From: Zobellia nedashkovskayae
GTDB taxonomy: Bacteria; Bacteroidota; Bacteroidia; Flavobacteriales; Flavobacteriaceae
NCBI RefSeq assembly: GCF_015330125.1
Contig: NZ_JADDXR010000002.1
Coordinates: 558,001 to 622,000, forward strand
Reading direction: 5' to 3'
DNA: 64,000 bases
Within the stretch, counting starts at the first letter, position 1, and every line of letters starts with the position of its first letter. Under the pieces are notes generated by a model, which saw only the letters and a list, made by a program, of their open reading frames with translations, was not told where the DNA came from and did no database searches. The translations under genes and the position numbers were made by a program. Below are positions 1-9,835 of the stretch, piece by piece.

Positions 1-2567
1 CTGTAAATGTTTTAAAAGGTGCAGCAGCATCTAACCTATACGGATCTAGAGCAGCGAACGGTGTTATAATCATTACAACGAAGAAAGGTAAAAAAGGTCA
101 AGGACTTGGCATAACAGTAAACTCAGGTGTGTCTTTTGCGAAATATGATAAAGATACTTTTCCTAAGTTCCAAAAAGAGTATGGTGCAGGTTACGGACCC
201 TACTATAGTGGTCCTGGAGGTTATTTCTTTGAGCAAGATATAGACGGAGATGGTGTTGATGATTTGACCACGCCTTTTACTGAAGATGCTTCTTTTGGTG
301 CTGCTTTCAATCCTAATACTTTAGTTTACCAATGGGATGCTTTCTATCCAGAATCTCCTAACTATCTTCAAGCTACTCCTTATGTTGCTGCGGCCAATGG
401 TCCAGAATCAGTTTTCAACACTGGGGTTACACTTAACAATAGTATTTCTATTTCTGCAGGAAGTGATACTGGATCTTTTAGATTAGGTTATACAAACCTT
501 GACCAAAGTGGTATTGTTCCTAATAGTAGTATTAAAAGAAATACAGTTGATTTTAATGGTACGCAAGAACTTTCTGAAAAACTTAATGCTGGCGTTAAGG
601 TTACTTTCACTAAGACTGACGGAAATGGGCGTTATGGAACTGGATATGATGCAAACAACATCATACAAAGTTTTAGACAATGGCACCAAACTAATGTTGA
701 CTATAAAGACCAGGAAGCGGCATATTTTGCAACTGGAAGAAACATTACTTGGAACTACGCTGGCGACCCATTAACACTAGACGGGGTTAAACCAATATTT
801 TTTGACAACCCTTTTTGGACGCTTTATGAAAACTACCAAAGTGATACGAGAAATAGAATCTTTGGTAATTTCAACCTTACCTATGATGCGGCCGATTGGT
901 TAAGTATTACTGGTAGAACTTCTCTTGACACCTATTCTGAGCTTAGAGAAGAAAGAACTGCGGTTAGTAGTGTAAATTCTCCTAGTGAATACTCAAGATT
1001 CAACCAATCGTTTACAGAGATAAACTATGACCTATTACTTAACTACAACTTTGATCTGTCAGAAAAACTTGCGCTTGACGGTGTTGTTGGAGCTACTGCT
1101 AGACAGTCTAGAACCGAATGGGTTGACGCATCAACTAGTGGTGGTCTTGTTGTTCCTAAGCTGTATTCTTTAAGTAACTCAACAAACTTGTTAGAGCCAT
1201 CAACTGAATACTTGGGCAAGTTAAAGCAATATGGTTTTTTCGCCAATGCTTCATTTAACTATGATCGCCTAGTGTATTTAGATTTATCTGGACGATATGA
1301 TTATTCATCTACATTGCCTGATGATAACAATGGTTTCTTTTACCCAGCGATATCTACATCTTTTGTATTCTCTAAATTAGTTGATGCAGACTGGTTAAGT
1401 TTCGGTAAATTCCGTGCAAACTATGCTGAAGTAGGTAATAGTACAGTACCTCAGAGGGTTTACAATTCTTACTTTAGCCCAACGAATTTCTCAGTGCCTT
1501 TATTCAGTGTTGATGGCCAAAGAAACAACAGCGATTTGGTAAATGAATTAACCAAGTCTTATGAGGTTGGTCTAGAAATGAGTTTTGCAAATAAAAGAGC
1601 TGGTTTAGATTTATCTCTTTACAAAACGAATACTACAGATCAAATCTTCCCTGTTGAAGTTAGTAGAGCGACTGGATACAGCTCAAAAGTTGTTAATTCA
1701 GGAGACATTGAAAACAAAGGTGTTGAAGTTGCGTTATTTGTAACACCAGTTAAAACTGATGATTTTGATTGGACTATAAACGGTACATGGGCTAAAAATG
1801 AAAGTGAAGTAATTAGCTTATTTGATGGTGTTAGTAATCTCGAAATGGGAAGTTTTCAAGGTGGTGTAACAATAAATGCAACCGTTGGACAACCTTACGG
1901 AAGTTTATGGGGTGGTAATTTCACTTATTTAAATGGTGAAAAAGTTATTGATGCTGACACTGGCCGTTATGTTGTTGACGCAACCCCACAGCCTATTGGT
2001 GACATAAACCCTGATTGGAAAGCTGGTATTACTAACTCTTTAAGATATAAAAATCTTTCTATGAGTTTCTTAATAGACATTCAAAAAGGTGGAGATTTCT
2101 TTTCACTTGATACTTGGTATGGTTATGCTACTGGTGTTTATGATGTTACTGCTGGGGCTAACGAATTGGGTAACCCAAAACGTGATCCTATAGCTGATGG
2201 CGGAGGTATCTTACTAGAAGGTGTTAATGCTGACGGTAGTAACAACACTACCCGTACTTCTATGGAAACTTATGCAAATGCATTAGGTTATGTTTATGCT
2301 CCTCAGGCAGCACATGTATACGATGCAAGTTATGTTAAGCTTAGAGAGGTAACTTTGTCTTACAAAATACCTAGCAAGATGTTGCAGAATATGCCACTTA
2401 ATAACATCACTTTCTCACTTGTAGGAAGAAACCTTTGGATTATTGACAAAAATGCTCCATATACTGATCCTGAAGCTGGTTTAAGTGCAGGTAACTTACA
2501 AGGATATCAGTCTAGCCCGTATCCTACATCTAAAGAATATGGTTTTAACGTTAGATTTGACTTTTAA
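1..2567 (+). CDS. SusC/RagA-type TonB-dependent outer-membrane receptor, 5' end outside the window
   Basis: The reading frame is open from the first bases of the window, so the gene starts upstream. A GTG at 129 is only an internal codon. The first visible residues (VLKGAAASNLYGSRAANGVI, then ITTKKGK) are the end of the TonB plug domain of the SusC family, and the remaining 800 or so residues are the 22-strand barrel region. The protein ends in RFDF, a terminal aromatic residue typical of outer-membrane barrels. SusC proteins import oligosaccharides or peptides across the outer membrane with TonB energy, under a SusD lid. The SusD gene follows after 12 bases, so the two form an operon. The substrate cannot be told: no glycoside hydrolase, lyase or sulfatase lies beside the pair within the window. 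Confidence 0.95.
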   Translation, partial: VNVLKGAAASNLYGSRAANGVIIITTKKGKKGQGLGITVNSGVSFAKYDKDTFPKFQKEYGAGYGPYYSGPGGYFFEQDIDGDGVDDLTTPFTEDASFGAAFNPNTLVYQWDAFYPESPNYLQATPYVAAANGPESVFNTGVTLNNSISISAGSDTGSFRLGYTNLDQSGIVPNSSIKRNTVDFNGTQELSEKLNAGVKVTFTKTDGNGRYGTGYDANNIIQSFRQWHQTNVDYKDQEAAYFATGRNITWNYAGDPLTLDGVKPIFFDNPFWTLYENYQSDTRNRIFGNFNLTYDAADWLSITGRTSLDTYSELREERTAVSSVNSPSEYSRFNQSFTEINYDLLLNYNFDLSEKLALDGVVGATARQSRTEWVDASTSGGLVVPKLYSLSNSTNLLEPSTEYLGKLKQYGFFANASFNYDRLVYLDLSGRYDYSSTLPDDNNGFFYPAISTSFVFSKLVDADWLSFGKFRANYAEVGNSTVPQRVYNSYFSPTNFSVPLFSVDGQRNNSDLVNELTKSYEVGLEMSFANKRAGLDLSLYKTNTTDQIFPVEVSRATGYSSKVVNSGDIENKGVEVALFVTPVKTDDFDWTINGTWAKNESEVISLFDGVSNLEMGSFQGGVTINATVGQPYGSLWGGNFTYLNGEKVIDADTGRYVVDATPQPIGDINPDWKAGITNSLRYKNLSMSFLIDIQKGGDFFSLDTWYGYATGVYDVTAGANELGNPKRDPIADGGGILLEGVNADGSNNTTRTSMETYANALGYVYAPQAAHVYDASYVKLREVTLSYKIPSKMLQNMPLNNITFSLVGRNLWIIDKNAPYTDPEAGLSAGNLQGYQSSPYPTSKEYGFNVRFDF

Positions 2568-2579
2568 ACAAAATTTACT

Positions 2580-4019
2580 ATGAAAAAATATTTAATAATA
2601 TTTGCAACAATGGCATTTTTCTCCTGCTCAGATTTTGGAGATATTAATGTCGATACTAAATCTGCAACTACCGTTCCTTCTGAAACGGTTTTTGCCAATG
2701 CAACCAGGAATTTGGTTGATCAAATGACTGAAAGTAGTGTTAATTCCAATATTTTCAGACACTTTAGTCAAGCTTGGGCTCAAACCACTTACCAGGATGA
2801 GACCAATTACAACCTCATCAATAGAGATCAACCCGGAGCACATTGGGCAGTTCTTTACAGAGATGTATTGAAAGACCTTGATGAAGCTAAAGTTATTATT
2901 AACGATACGGACAACTCAACGGTTTCTGCTGAATTGGTTACCAACCAACTTGCTACTATTAGCATTTTGGAAGTCTATACGTATCATGTATTAGCTGATT
3001 CTTTTGGAGATGTTCCATTCACAGAAGCATTAGATATTGACAATGTGTTACCTGCTTATGATGACGATGAAGCAATATATACAGCAATAATTACACAACT
3101 TGATGCAGCTATTGCTTCAATTACTGTATCGGAAGGATCATTTGGCGGCTCTGATTTAATTTATGCCGGTGATATGGCTAAGTGGAAAAAATTCGCTAAT
3201 TCACTTAAATTAAGAATGGCTGTTAGAATTGAGTCTGTTGATGCAGGTAAAGCTGCTACTATGGCATCTGAAGCTGTTGCTAGTGGTGTATTTACATCAA
3301 ATGACGATAATGCAACTTTTGCATATTTAGATGGTGCTCCAAATACCAATCCGGTTTGGACTGATTTAGTTGAGAGCGGAAGACAGGATTTTATTGGCTC
3401 AAATACTATTATTGACATCATGAATGACTTAGAGGATCCAAGAAGAACTGTATACTTTGCGGATAACTTACAAGAAGACGGATCATCTGACACATATGTT
3501 GGTGGCCCTTATGGTGTAAACGCACCTTACGGAGACTACACTCACTTAGGCGATCTTTTTCATCAACCTGATACTCCTGGTGATATTCTTGATTATGCTG
3601 AGGTTGAGTTTTTACTTGCTGAAGCAGCAGAATTAGGTTTAGTAGGTTCTCCTGCAGATGCTCCGGCTCATTACGAGGCTGCCATTACAGCATCTTTTGA
3701 ATTCTGGGCTGTTGACGATGTTGCAACTTATTTAGCTAACCCAGACGTAGCTTATGCCACAGCTGCAAGTACTTGGCAAGAGAAAATTGCTGTGCAAAAA
3801 TGGTTACACTTATTCAACAGAGGTTTTGAAGCTTGGTCCACTTACAGAAAATATGGTTTTCCAATGATGAATATACCTCCTACTTCAGGAGAAGATGTTC
3901 CACGTAGGTATACCTATCCTATAAACGAACCAAGTAGAAACGGTGCTAGTTACGCAGCAGGTGCAGCAGCCATGGGGGGTGACACAAAAACATCCACTGT
4001 TTTTTGGGACGTTAACTAA
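2580..4019 (+). CDS. SusD/RagB-family nutrient-binding outer-membrane lipoprotein
   Basis: 479 residues. A short hydrophobic leader ends in a lipobox with Cys16 (AFFSC), so the mature protein should be lipidated and placed on the outer membrane. The body has SusD features: the early FRHFSQAWAQTTYQ segment, the helical YHVLADSFGDVPFTEAL stretch, and the ending WSTYRKYGFP followed by PRRYTYPINE. It resembles the SusD-like_2 branch. It acts as the substrate-binding lid of the SusC encoded immediately upstream, in the same operon (gap 12 bases, terminator after its stop). The ligand is unknown. Confidence 0.94.
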   Translation: MKKYLIIFATMAFFSCSDFGDINVDTKSATTVPSETVFANATRNLVDQMTESSVNSNIFRHFSQAWAQTTYQDETNYNLINRDQPGAHWAVLYRDVLKDLDEAKVIINDTDNSTVSAELVTNQLATISILEVYTYHVLADSFGDVPFTEALDIDNVLPAYDDDEAIYTAIITQLDAAIASITVSEGSFGGSDLIYAGDMAKWKKFANSLKLRMAVRIESVDAGKAATMASEAVASGVFTSNDDNATFAYLDGAPNTNPVWTDLVESGRQDFIGSNTIIDIMNDLEDPRRTVYFADNLQEDGSSDTYVGGPYGVNAPYGDYTHLGDLFHQPDTPGDILDYAEVEFLLAEAAELGLVGSPADAPAHYEAAITASFEFWAVDDVATYLANPDVAYATAASTWQEKIAVQKWLHLFNRGFEAWSTYRKYGFPMMNIPPTSGEDVPRRYTYPINEPSRNGASYAAGAAAMGGDTKTSTVFWDVN

Positions 4020-4045
4020 GTTCTATCAAATACTATAAAATGATT

Positions 4046-4080
4046 AAAGAGCCACTGGGAAACCAGTGGCTCTTTTTTAT
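4046..4080 (+). terminator. Rho-independent terminator after the first SusC/SusD pair
   Basis: A perfect 13-bp stem (4046-4058 with 4063-4075) has a GAAA tetraloop and is followed by T-rich sequence. It begins 27 bases after the susD stop, which marks the operon end. Because the stem begins with AAAGAG, it could also work weakly on the minus strand. Confidence 0.9.
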
Positions 4081-4132
4081 TGTAAGGACTTCTATTTTTT
4101 ATAGACTATTTAAGTATATTCAACTATAAAGC

Positions 4133-5155
4133 ATGTTACAAACACTAAAAAATAGCCTTATAATTTTATTATGCGTTGTTATTTGGTCATGTGAATCGTC
4201 CGAAACGATTCAAAACGTAGAGACCATTTCTAATGAACAGGTCACCCAAGAGCCTGCTTGGTCTATCTCTGAATCCAAAATATTAGGACCATATAACCCT
4301 TTCCCTTTAGTAACTACGGCTTCATTCACTCCAATTAATACGGTTTCCTATCAGGACAATCACCCAACAACTTTAATAAGTTTGGGACCTACTGAATTAA
4401 GAGCATATCCAAATTCTTTCATTGGACTCTATGAAATAATCAATAACGAGTACGAGAATAAAAAATACGCCATAACACATTGTCCTCAAACATCCAGCAC
4501 TATAGCTTGGGACAGAACTATAGATAACAATGTAGTAACCCTAAAAGCTTCTGGTTATTTATTCAATGATAACCTTATGCCAATAGATATAGAAACTAAC
4601 TCCATATGGTCTCAAATGTTAATTAGAGGGGTACGAGGCCAATACGATTATGTAAGCCCAAATACTTTTAACGTTGTTGAAACAGATTGGAAAACTGTAA
4701 AAGAAAAATTTCCAACTGCTAAAGTTTATAATGAACAAGTGAATAATGAAGTAGTAGAGAATATCTCAAGTCCGGGAACCACAAATCGTGATTATTTTAG
4801 ATATGGAATAATTTCAGGAATAGCCAATGTTAAAATCCATATTTTTAAATACGACTTATTTCAAGAGCCGGGTCTAACATTACTCAACACCATAATAACT
4901 GGAAAAAAAGTACTGGTCTTAGGAAATGAGGAGAGGAACTTCGTAAGCTCTTATTATATTGACAGCAAAAGAATATACAGTGTATCTGATGAAGACTCTT
5001 TTTTTTTCAAAGATGATTTAGGAAACGTTTACAATGCTATGGGTTTAGTAGTTGATGGTCCTGAAAAAAATATGCAATTAGACTCCCCAAAAGCTTATAC
5101 CGCAGCGTGGCAATCTTGGCAAGATTTTTATGATGATTTTGTTTTCTTTGAATAA
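4133..5155 (+). CDS. DUF3179-family lipoprotein
   Basis: 340 residues with a lipoprotein signal ending IWSC (Cys20). The central part carries the DUF3179 signature: a tyrosine- and alanine-rich strand leading to THCPQTSSTIAWDR, then the segment SGYLFNDNLMPIDIETNSIW and SQM, and later NRDYFRYG. DUF3179 proteins are exported or lipid-anchored proteins of unknown biochemical role. The gene stands alone between the SusD terminator (113 bases upstream) and a T9SS cargo gene on the same strand, and an AT-rich hairpin lies downstream. I recognise the family but cannot give a function. Confidence 0.8.
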   Translation: MLQTLKNSLIILLCVVIWSCESSETIQNVETISNEQVTQEPAWSISESKILGPYNPFPLVTTASFTPINTVSYQDNHPTTLISLGPTELRAYPNSFIGLYEIINNEYENKKYAITHCPQTSSTIAWDRTIDNNVVTLKASGYLFNDNLMPIDIETNSIWSQMLIRGVRGQYDYVSPNTFNVVETDWKTVKEKFPTAKVYNEQVNNEVVENISSPGTTNRDYFRYGIISGIANVKIHIFKYDLFQEPGLTLLNTIITGKKVLVLGNEERNFVSSYYIDSKRIYSVSDEDSFFFKDDLGNVYNAMGLVVDGPEKNMQLDSPKAYTAAWQSWQDFYDDFVFFE

Positions 5156-5282
5156 CAGAACCCACATTTTTTTTACTTAAATAATCTAATTAGCACCTTT
5201 TCCTACCCTAGGAATCAAGATTAAGGTCGAAGAGTAAATGTCTTAGACAAACTACATAATGTACCGATGGATTAAGTATGAT

Positions 5283-5306
5283 AATAACTAATTTTTAGTT
5301 ATTTTT
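5283..5306 (+). repeat. AT-rich inverted repeat, possible weak terminator
   Basis: AATAACTAA (5283-5291) and TTAGTTATT (5295-5303) form a perfect 9-bp stem with a 3-base loop, followed by a few more Ts. It sits 20 bases before the next start codon and 128 bases after the DUF3179 stop. The stem is all A/T except one pair, so terminator strength is doubtful. Confidence 0.35.
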
Positions 5307-5325
5307 AATAATTAATTCAATCACA

Positions 5326-8052
5326 ATGTTTCCAAGGAAATTCTTAAAATACTTTTTACTATTTTTCTTTGTTAGTATGCAGCACGCATATTCCCAAAGA
5401 GAAGCTAGTAGGTGGTATTTTGGAAACAACGCAGGTCTTGATTTCAACAGTGGTATTCCTACACCATTACTTAACGGAAAACTAGAAACTCATGAAGGTT
5501 GTTCAACCATATCAGATCAGAATGGAAATTTATTGTTTTATTCAGACGGATTAAATGTATGGGACAAATCGCATAGATTAATGCCAAATGGAACCGGATT
5601 GTTTGGACACGAATCTAGTACTCAGTCCTCTATAATCATACCTAAAAACATAGAAAGAACTCAGTACTATATCTTTACCGTTGATGAACCTGACCCTGAT
5701 GAAGATGATAACAAAGGTTTGAATTACACTTTGATTGACTTAACACTAAACAATGGGTTTGGAGATGTCGTTACATCAGAAAAAAACATACATCTTGTTA
5801 CTTACAATCAAAGCAATTCAGAAGAACTACGTCTAAAATGTTCTGAAAAAGTATCTGCTGTACAGCATGAAGATGGCACATCTACTTGGGTGATCACCCA
5901 TTTTACAGATTCTTTTTACGCCTTTAAAGTCGATGAAAGCGGGGTAAATACCACACCAGTAATTAGCCCGAGCAACACGGATGTACCCACAGGTGGTTAT
6001 AAACAAAATGCTATAGGGTATCTTAAGGTTTCACCAGATGGTAAAAAGTTGGCCATTGCCCATAGCCAGGTCAGTAATAGCAATGTATCAGGCCCAAAAA
6101 CGCAAAGCAGACAGTCAGGTAAAGTTTTGCTGTATAATTTTGATGCCAATACGGGAAGTGTTTTCAATGAACAGGCACTTCTAAACAGCAAAATACCGTA
6201 TGGAATTGAATTTTCTCCAAAATCAACTAGATTATATGCTACCGTCAATAATTATAAAGATGATGGAAGCCCTTTAGGAAGTTCACTATATCAATTTGAT
6301 TTGACATCGAGTGATATAAAGGAATCCATACAGGATATAAACTCTTCTACAAACGTTGCTGGAGCACTTCAGTTAGCTATTGATGGAAAAATTTATCGTG
6401 CAGGTTATTCCATTAATAATTCCGGTACCAGTATATCAGTCATCAATAACCCTGAAGTTTTGGGTACTGGGTGCAATTATGTAGCAAACACTATTTCTTT
6501 GGGCGGAAGATTCTCAGAATTAGGCCTCCCACCCTACGTTCAATCCTTATTTCTTCTAAAGTTTGAATTTCAAAATGTTTGTCTAGGAGATGAAACTGAA
6601 TTTGAAATACAGGGTGACGCCCCTTTTGATTCAGTAACATGGGATTTTGATGATGGCGCTACTTCCAATGAAATATCTCCAAAACATACATACTCTGCTC
6701 CTGGAGAATATACAGTTTCTCTTACTAAAACTATTGGTAGCACAGTAAGTGATCCTATTACAAAAACTGTTATTATTTTTGACACTCCAAAGACACCTTC
6801 GGATATAGTTGAATATTATCAATGTACTAATACACCCAATAGTAATGGACTAGAGAAATTCAATCTCGCTAATATAAATTCTTCAGTCAGTTTAGATGCT
6901 GATCAAATTATAAACGTATTTTATTATAATGATTTGCCTAGTGCAGAATTGGATACAACCAACGTAAATGCACTACCAATGGAGTATAAAAACGTCGTGC
7001 CAGATGAATTACTCGTAGCCAAAGTATTAAACCCAATTAGTTTATGCTATAGCTATGCCGAGGTGAAATTAAAAGTTAAGCAAACCTTGACTTTAGATAT
7101 TGCTAATCTGAATGGATGCGCATTAGATGATGGTACCGGTGAGTTTCGCCTTGATTTAAAAAGACAGGCTATTCGTAATGACTTGAATTTAACTGAAAAT
7201 AGTACCATTCAATTTTATCTATCAGAGAACAAAGCGCTTTTAGGATCCGGAGATTACTTACCTGATACCTTCATATCAAGCACCAATACAATTTATGTTA
7301 GAGTAGAAAATGAAAACATCTGTTATGGTTCGGGTACATTCGATATCGAAATTGAACAATTCGATATCGAACCTAACCAAGACGTATTGCTCTGTGGTAC
7401 TGATCAAGAAGGTACGACCTTAACATCTGGTATTAAAAATGAATCTAATACCAGCTACACCTACCTCTGGTCAACCGGTGAGATGACATCCACAATAAAC
7501 ACGACTCAGGAAGGAATCTATTTTGTAACTGTTACCAATGACACCGGGTGTTCCGCTACTAGCACTATTTCAGTCAAAAAAACTGAGCTACCCGGTATTA
7601 AAAACATCAAGGTCTCAAATGATATTGTTGAAGTCATAATGAATAGTAATAGATCGTTTGAATACAGTTTAGAATATGATGGCAACTATCAGCAAAGCAA
7701 TATCTTCAAGAATGTTGCTACGGGCACCCATATGATTTATGTTCGAAATATAGATGGATGTGGAGTTATTTCGCAAGAAGTTTCTGTTTTAGCCTATCCA
7801 AAATTCTTTACACCCAATGGCGACCAAAGTAATGACTATTGGCAAATAGAGGGATTTGGCTCTGAGAATCAAATTAATGCGCGTATTTCTATTTTTGATA
7901 GATTCGGAAATCTTCTAGCGCAAATAGACCCCACTTCACAAGGTTGGGACGGGAATTTTAACGGTCAGCCTCTGCAATCCTCAGATTACTGGTTCCGCGT
8001 ATCATTGGCCGATGGAAGGCTACTACGAGGCCATTTTACGCTAAAACGATAA
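5326..8052 (+). CDS. T9SS type B-sorted secreted protein with PKD domain
   Basis: 908 residues. A Sec signal peptide ends near residue 24 (MQHAYSQ). Residues about 25-410 form a region with WYFGNNAGLDFNSG and repeated IAxxxDGKIYRAGY-like blades, suggesting a beta-propeller. A PKD domain follows around residues 420-485 (TWDFDDGATSNE, HTYSAPGEYTVSL). Beta-rich cysteine-containing modules come next. The last 85 or so residues (FFTPNGDQSNDYW, IFDRFGNLL, GWDGNFNGQPL) are the gliding-motility-associated C-terminal domain, the type B signal of the type IX secretion system. The protein is therefore probably surface-exposed or released. The next gene starts 8 bases later, suggesting co-expression with the esterase lipoprotein. 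The binding target is unknown. Confidence 0.9.
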   Translation: MFPRKFLKYFLLFFFVSMQHAYSQREASRWYFGNNAGLDFNSGIPTPLLNGKLETHEGCSTISDQNGNLLFYSDGLNVWDKSHRLMPNGTGLFGHESSTQSSIIIPKNIERTQYYIFTVDEPDPDEDDNKGLNYTLIDLTLNNGFGDVVTSEKNIHLVTYNQSNSEELRLKCSEKVSAVQHEDGTSTWVITHFTDSFYAFKVDESGVNTTPVISPSNTDVPTGGYKQNAIGYLKVSPDGKKLAIAHSQVSNSNVSGPKTQSRQSGKVLLYNFDANTGSVFNEQALLNSKIPYGIEFSPKSTRLYATVNNYKDDGSPLGSSLYQFDLTSSDIKESIQDINSSTNVAGALQLAIDGKIYRAGYSINNSGTSISVINNPEVLGTGCNYVANTISLGGRFSELGLPPYVQSLFLLKFEFQNVCLGDETEFEIQGDAPFDSVTWDFDDGATSNEISPKHTYSAPGEYTVSLTKTIGSTVSDPITKTVIIFDTPKTPSDIVEYYQCTNTPNSNGLEKFNLANINSSVSLDADQIINVFYYNDLPSAELDTTNVNALPMEYKNVVPDELLVAKVLNPISLCYSYAEVKLKVKQTLTLDIANLNGCALDDGTGEFRLDLKRQAIRNDLNLTENSTIQFYLSENKALLGSGDYLPDTFISSTNTIYVRVENENICYGSGTFDIEIEQFDIEPNQDVLLCGTDQEGTTLTSGIKNESNTSYTYLWSTGEMTSTINTTQEGIYFVTVTNDTGCSATSTISVKKTELPGIKNIKVSNDIVEVIMNSNRSFEYSLEYDGNYQQSNIFKNVATGTHMIYVRNIDGCGVISQEVSVLAYPKFFTPNGDQSNDYWQIEGFGSENQINARISIFDRFGNLLAQIDPTSQGWDGNFNGQPLQSSDYWFRVSLADGRLLRGHFTLKR

Positions 8053-8060
8053 TATACATT

Positions 8061-8849
8061 ATGAAAACAATTAAGATATTGATTATTTCAGTATCTACCC
8101 TTCTCCTTTTTTCATGCAGTTCTGACTCTGTCGATGAGGAAGTAAAAGAAGTAGATATTACATTTGAAGACGTAGACAAAAGCTTTTCTGAACTGGTTGT
8201 TAACGAAGGTAATAACGATTATACCTTGGAAGTTCCTGACGGACTTTCTTGGAATTTTAGAGTAACTGCCCCCGAACCTTCAAATGAAAAGAAATCTCTT
8301 TTTATTAATCTTCATGGCGCTGCCGGGGGGAGTCCAGATGCACATAAAAATACATCTTGTTATTTAGAAGCAGCTACAGCTTCAATCAATGCGTATGTAA
8401 TAAGTCCGAACGGCGGAACAAATCTATGGTTTGAACCTATAAACCAATCCCAAGTTATGGGACTAACTACACTTGCCCTAAAATACTGGAATATTGACCC
8501 GGAGAAAGTAGTCGTAACAGGTTATAGCAACGGAGGCATTGGAAGCTGGTTCTTTGCAGAAACACAACCTGAAGTTTTTAGCGCAGGTATTCCAATGGCC
8601 AGTTCTTACAATACTACAAACACAAATGGGGAAGCTAGAGAAATCCCTACCCCATTATATGTAATTCACGCGGAGAACGACGAACTCTTCCCCTTATCCG
8701 AAACCCAAGCGTGGGTAGACCAATCAGTTGAAGCAGGAAGTACAATTGAATTTGTAGTAGCAGGCGGTTTAACGCACACGGAACTTTGTGAATACGCATC
8801 CTATTTTGAAGATGCTGTCGACTGGCTTACTACCTCCATCTGGAAATAG
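8061..8849 (+). CDS. Lipoprotein alpha/beta-hydrolase, esterase/depolymerase-like
   Basis: 262 residues. The leader ends in a lipobox (LLLFSC, Cys19). The hydrolase core shows an oxyanion-hole strand (LFINLHGAAGG, residues 80-90), the nucleophile elbow GYSNGG with Ser156, a likely acid residue Asp207 in VIHAENDELFP, and a likely base His239 in GGLTHTE. This arrangement fits polyhydroxybutyrate-depolymerase/feruloyl-esterase-like enzymes. It lies 8 bases after the T9SS cargo gene. Both proteins are exported, so a shared role on an extracellular polymer is possible, but the substrate is not shown by the sequence. Confidence 0.78.
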   Translation: MKTIKILIISVSTLLLFSCSSDSVDEEVKEVDITFEDVDKSFSELVVNEGNNDYTLEVPDGLSWNFRVTAPEPSNEKKSLFINLHGAAGGSPDAHKNTSCYLEAATASINAYVISPNGGTNLWFEPINQSQVMGLTTLALKYWNIDPEKVVVTGYSNGGIGSWFFAETQPEVFSAGIPMASSYNTTNTNGEAREIPTPLYVIHAENDELFPLSETQAWVDQSVEAGSTIEFVVAGGLTHTELCEYASYFEDAVDWLTTSIWK

Positions 8850-8928
8850 CCAAAGTATTGACGGTATTTTTCTGAATCAAGCCAATTATTCTTATAACAG
8901 AATCCAATAATATAATTCTGTAATAACC

Positions 8929-8936
8929 TATATTTG
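8929..8936 (+). promoter_or_regulatory. -7 promoter element of rlmB
   Basis: TATATTTG matches the Bacteroidota sigma consensus TAnnTTTG exactly. Its end is only 5 bases before the rlmB ATG (8942), so the transcript would start at or next to the start codon. Confidence 0.65.
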
Positions 8937-8941
8937 CGCCC

Positions 8942-9688
8942 ATGGACAAAACAACTCAAATTTACGGTATACGCGCGGTCATAGAAGCTATAAATGCTAA
9001 TGAACCCATAGACAAGGTGTTTGTCCAAAAAGGCCTTAAAGGTGACTTATCGCGTGAGTTAGAAGGATTGATTCGTAAAAACGGAATCAACTCTTCTTAT
9101 GTGCCTATTGAAAAACTGAATCGATTGACACAAAGCAACCACCAAGGTGTTGTTGCCAATATTTCCCCTATTACCTTTTATGAACTTGAGGAACTTGTTG
9201 AATCTGTGATAGCGGACAAGAAAGCTCCTTTATTTTTATTATTAGATCAACTTTCGGATGTCCGTAATTTTGGGGCTATAATAAGAACTGCAGAATGTAC
9301 CGGAGTTGATGGTATCATTATTCAGAAAAAAGGTGCTGCACCTGTAACTGCAGATACTATTAAGACTTCTGCCGGTGCCGCTTTTAAAGTGCCTATCGCA
9401 AAAGTTGACCATATTAAAGATGCCGTTTATTACTTACAGGCAAGTGGTATAAGCGTAGTTGGTGCTACCGAGAAAACGGAAACCTCCGTTTATGACGTTA
9501 ATTTTACTGGGCCATCGGCTATTATTATGGGTTCTGAAGATCGAGGCATCTCCCCCTCTACCCTAAAGGCTGCGGACCATTTAGCCAAATTACCATTATT
9601 AGGTGAAATTGAGTCTTTAAATGTTTCTGTTGCTTGTGCTGTATTCTTATATGAAGCTGTAAGACAAAGAACTTCAGTTAAATCTTAA
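8942..9688 (+). CDS. rlmB: 23S rRNA (guanosine-2'-O)-methyltransferase, SpoU/TrmH family
   Basis: 248 residues, the usual RlmB length. An N-terminal substrate-binding domain (IYGIRAVIEAI, residues 5-16) is followed by the SPOUT catalytic domain with the three SpoU motifs: LLDQLSDVRNFGAIIRTAEC, IIMGSEDRGIS, and LPLLGEIESLNVSVACAVFLYE. It uses S-adenosylmethionine to methylate a guanosine 2'-OH in the peptidyl-transferase region of 23S rRNA. Other TrmH-like methyltransferases are close relatives, but the N-terminal domain favours RlmB. A degraded rhomboid gene end lies directly downstream on the opposite strand. Confidence 0.9.
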   Translation: MDKTTQIYGIRAVIEAINANEPIDKVFVQKGLKGDLSRELEGLIRKNGINSSYVPIEKLNRLTQSNHQGVVANISPITFYELEELVESVIADKKAPLFLLLDQLSDVRNFGAIIRTAECTGVDGIIIQKKGAAPVTADTIKTSAGAAFKVPIAKVDHIKDAVYYLQASGISVVGATEKTETSVYDVNFTGPSAIIMGSEDRGISPSTLKAADHLAKLPLLGEIESLNVSVACAVFLYEAVRQRTSVKS

Positions 9689-9724
9689 TTAAAAGTAGGT
9701 TCACAGAGTGTAGTCTACGCCTAT

Positions 9725-9835
9725 TCTAGAGTATCACTCTCTTTATTTTCTTTGTAGTGGTACGTAATTTGAATTCCCTTGTCAGGAACAACTTCTTCGG
9801 GTGGTAATTTTATAAAATTTTCATGAAACTTCTTC
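9725..9835 (-). pseudogene. Rhomboid-protease gene remnant (3' end only)
   Basis: Read on the minus strand, this stretch encodes FIKLPPEEVVPDKGIQITYH followed by YKENKESDTLE and a stop. That aligns in frame with the C-terminus of the intact rhomboid gene at 14921, including its stop. Over 9741-9820 the DNA matches 14941-15020 at 74 of 80 positions. A 6-base deletion removes two codons near 9820, and similarity stops near 9835, beyond which the frame soon meets a TAA. Only about 35 codons survive, with no catalytic residues. The two copies flank the 10-14.9 kb SusC/SusD pair, so this is probably the stub of an older or different allele left by an insertion or recombination event. Confidence 0.85.

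Noticed and set aside
129..131. GTG that could start the first gene
   Set aside because: The frame is open to the window edge and encodes plug-domain residues upstream, so the codon is internal.
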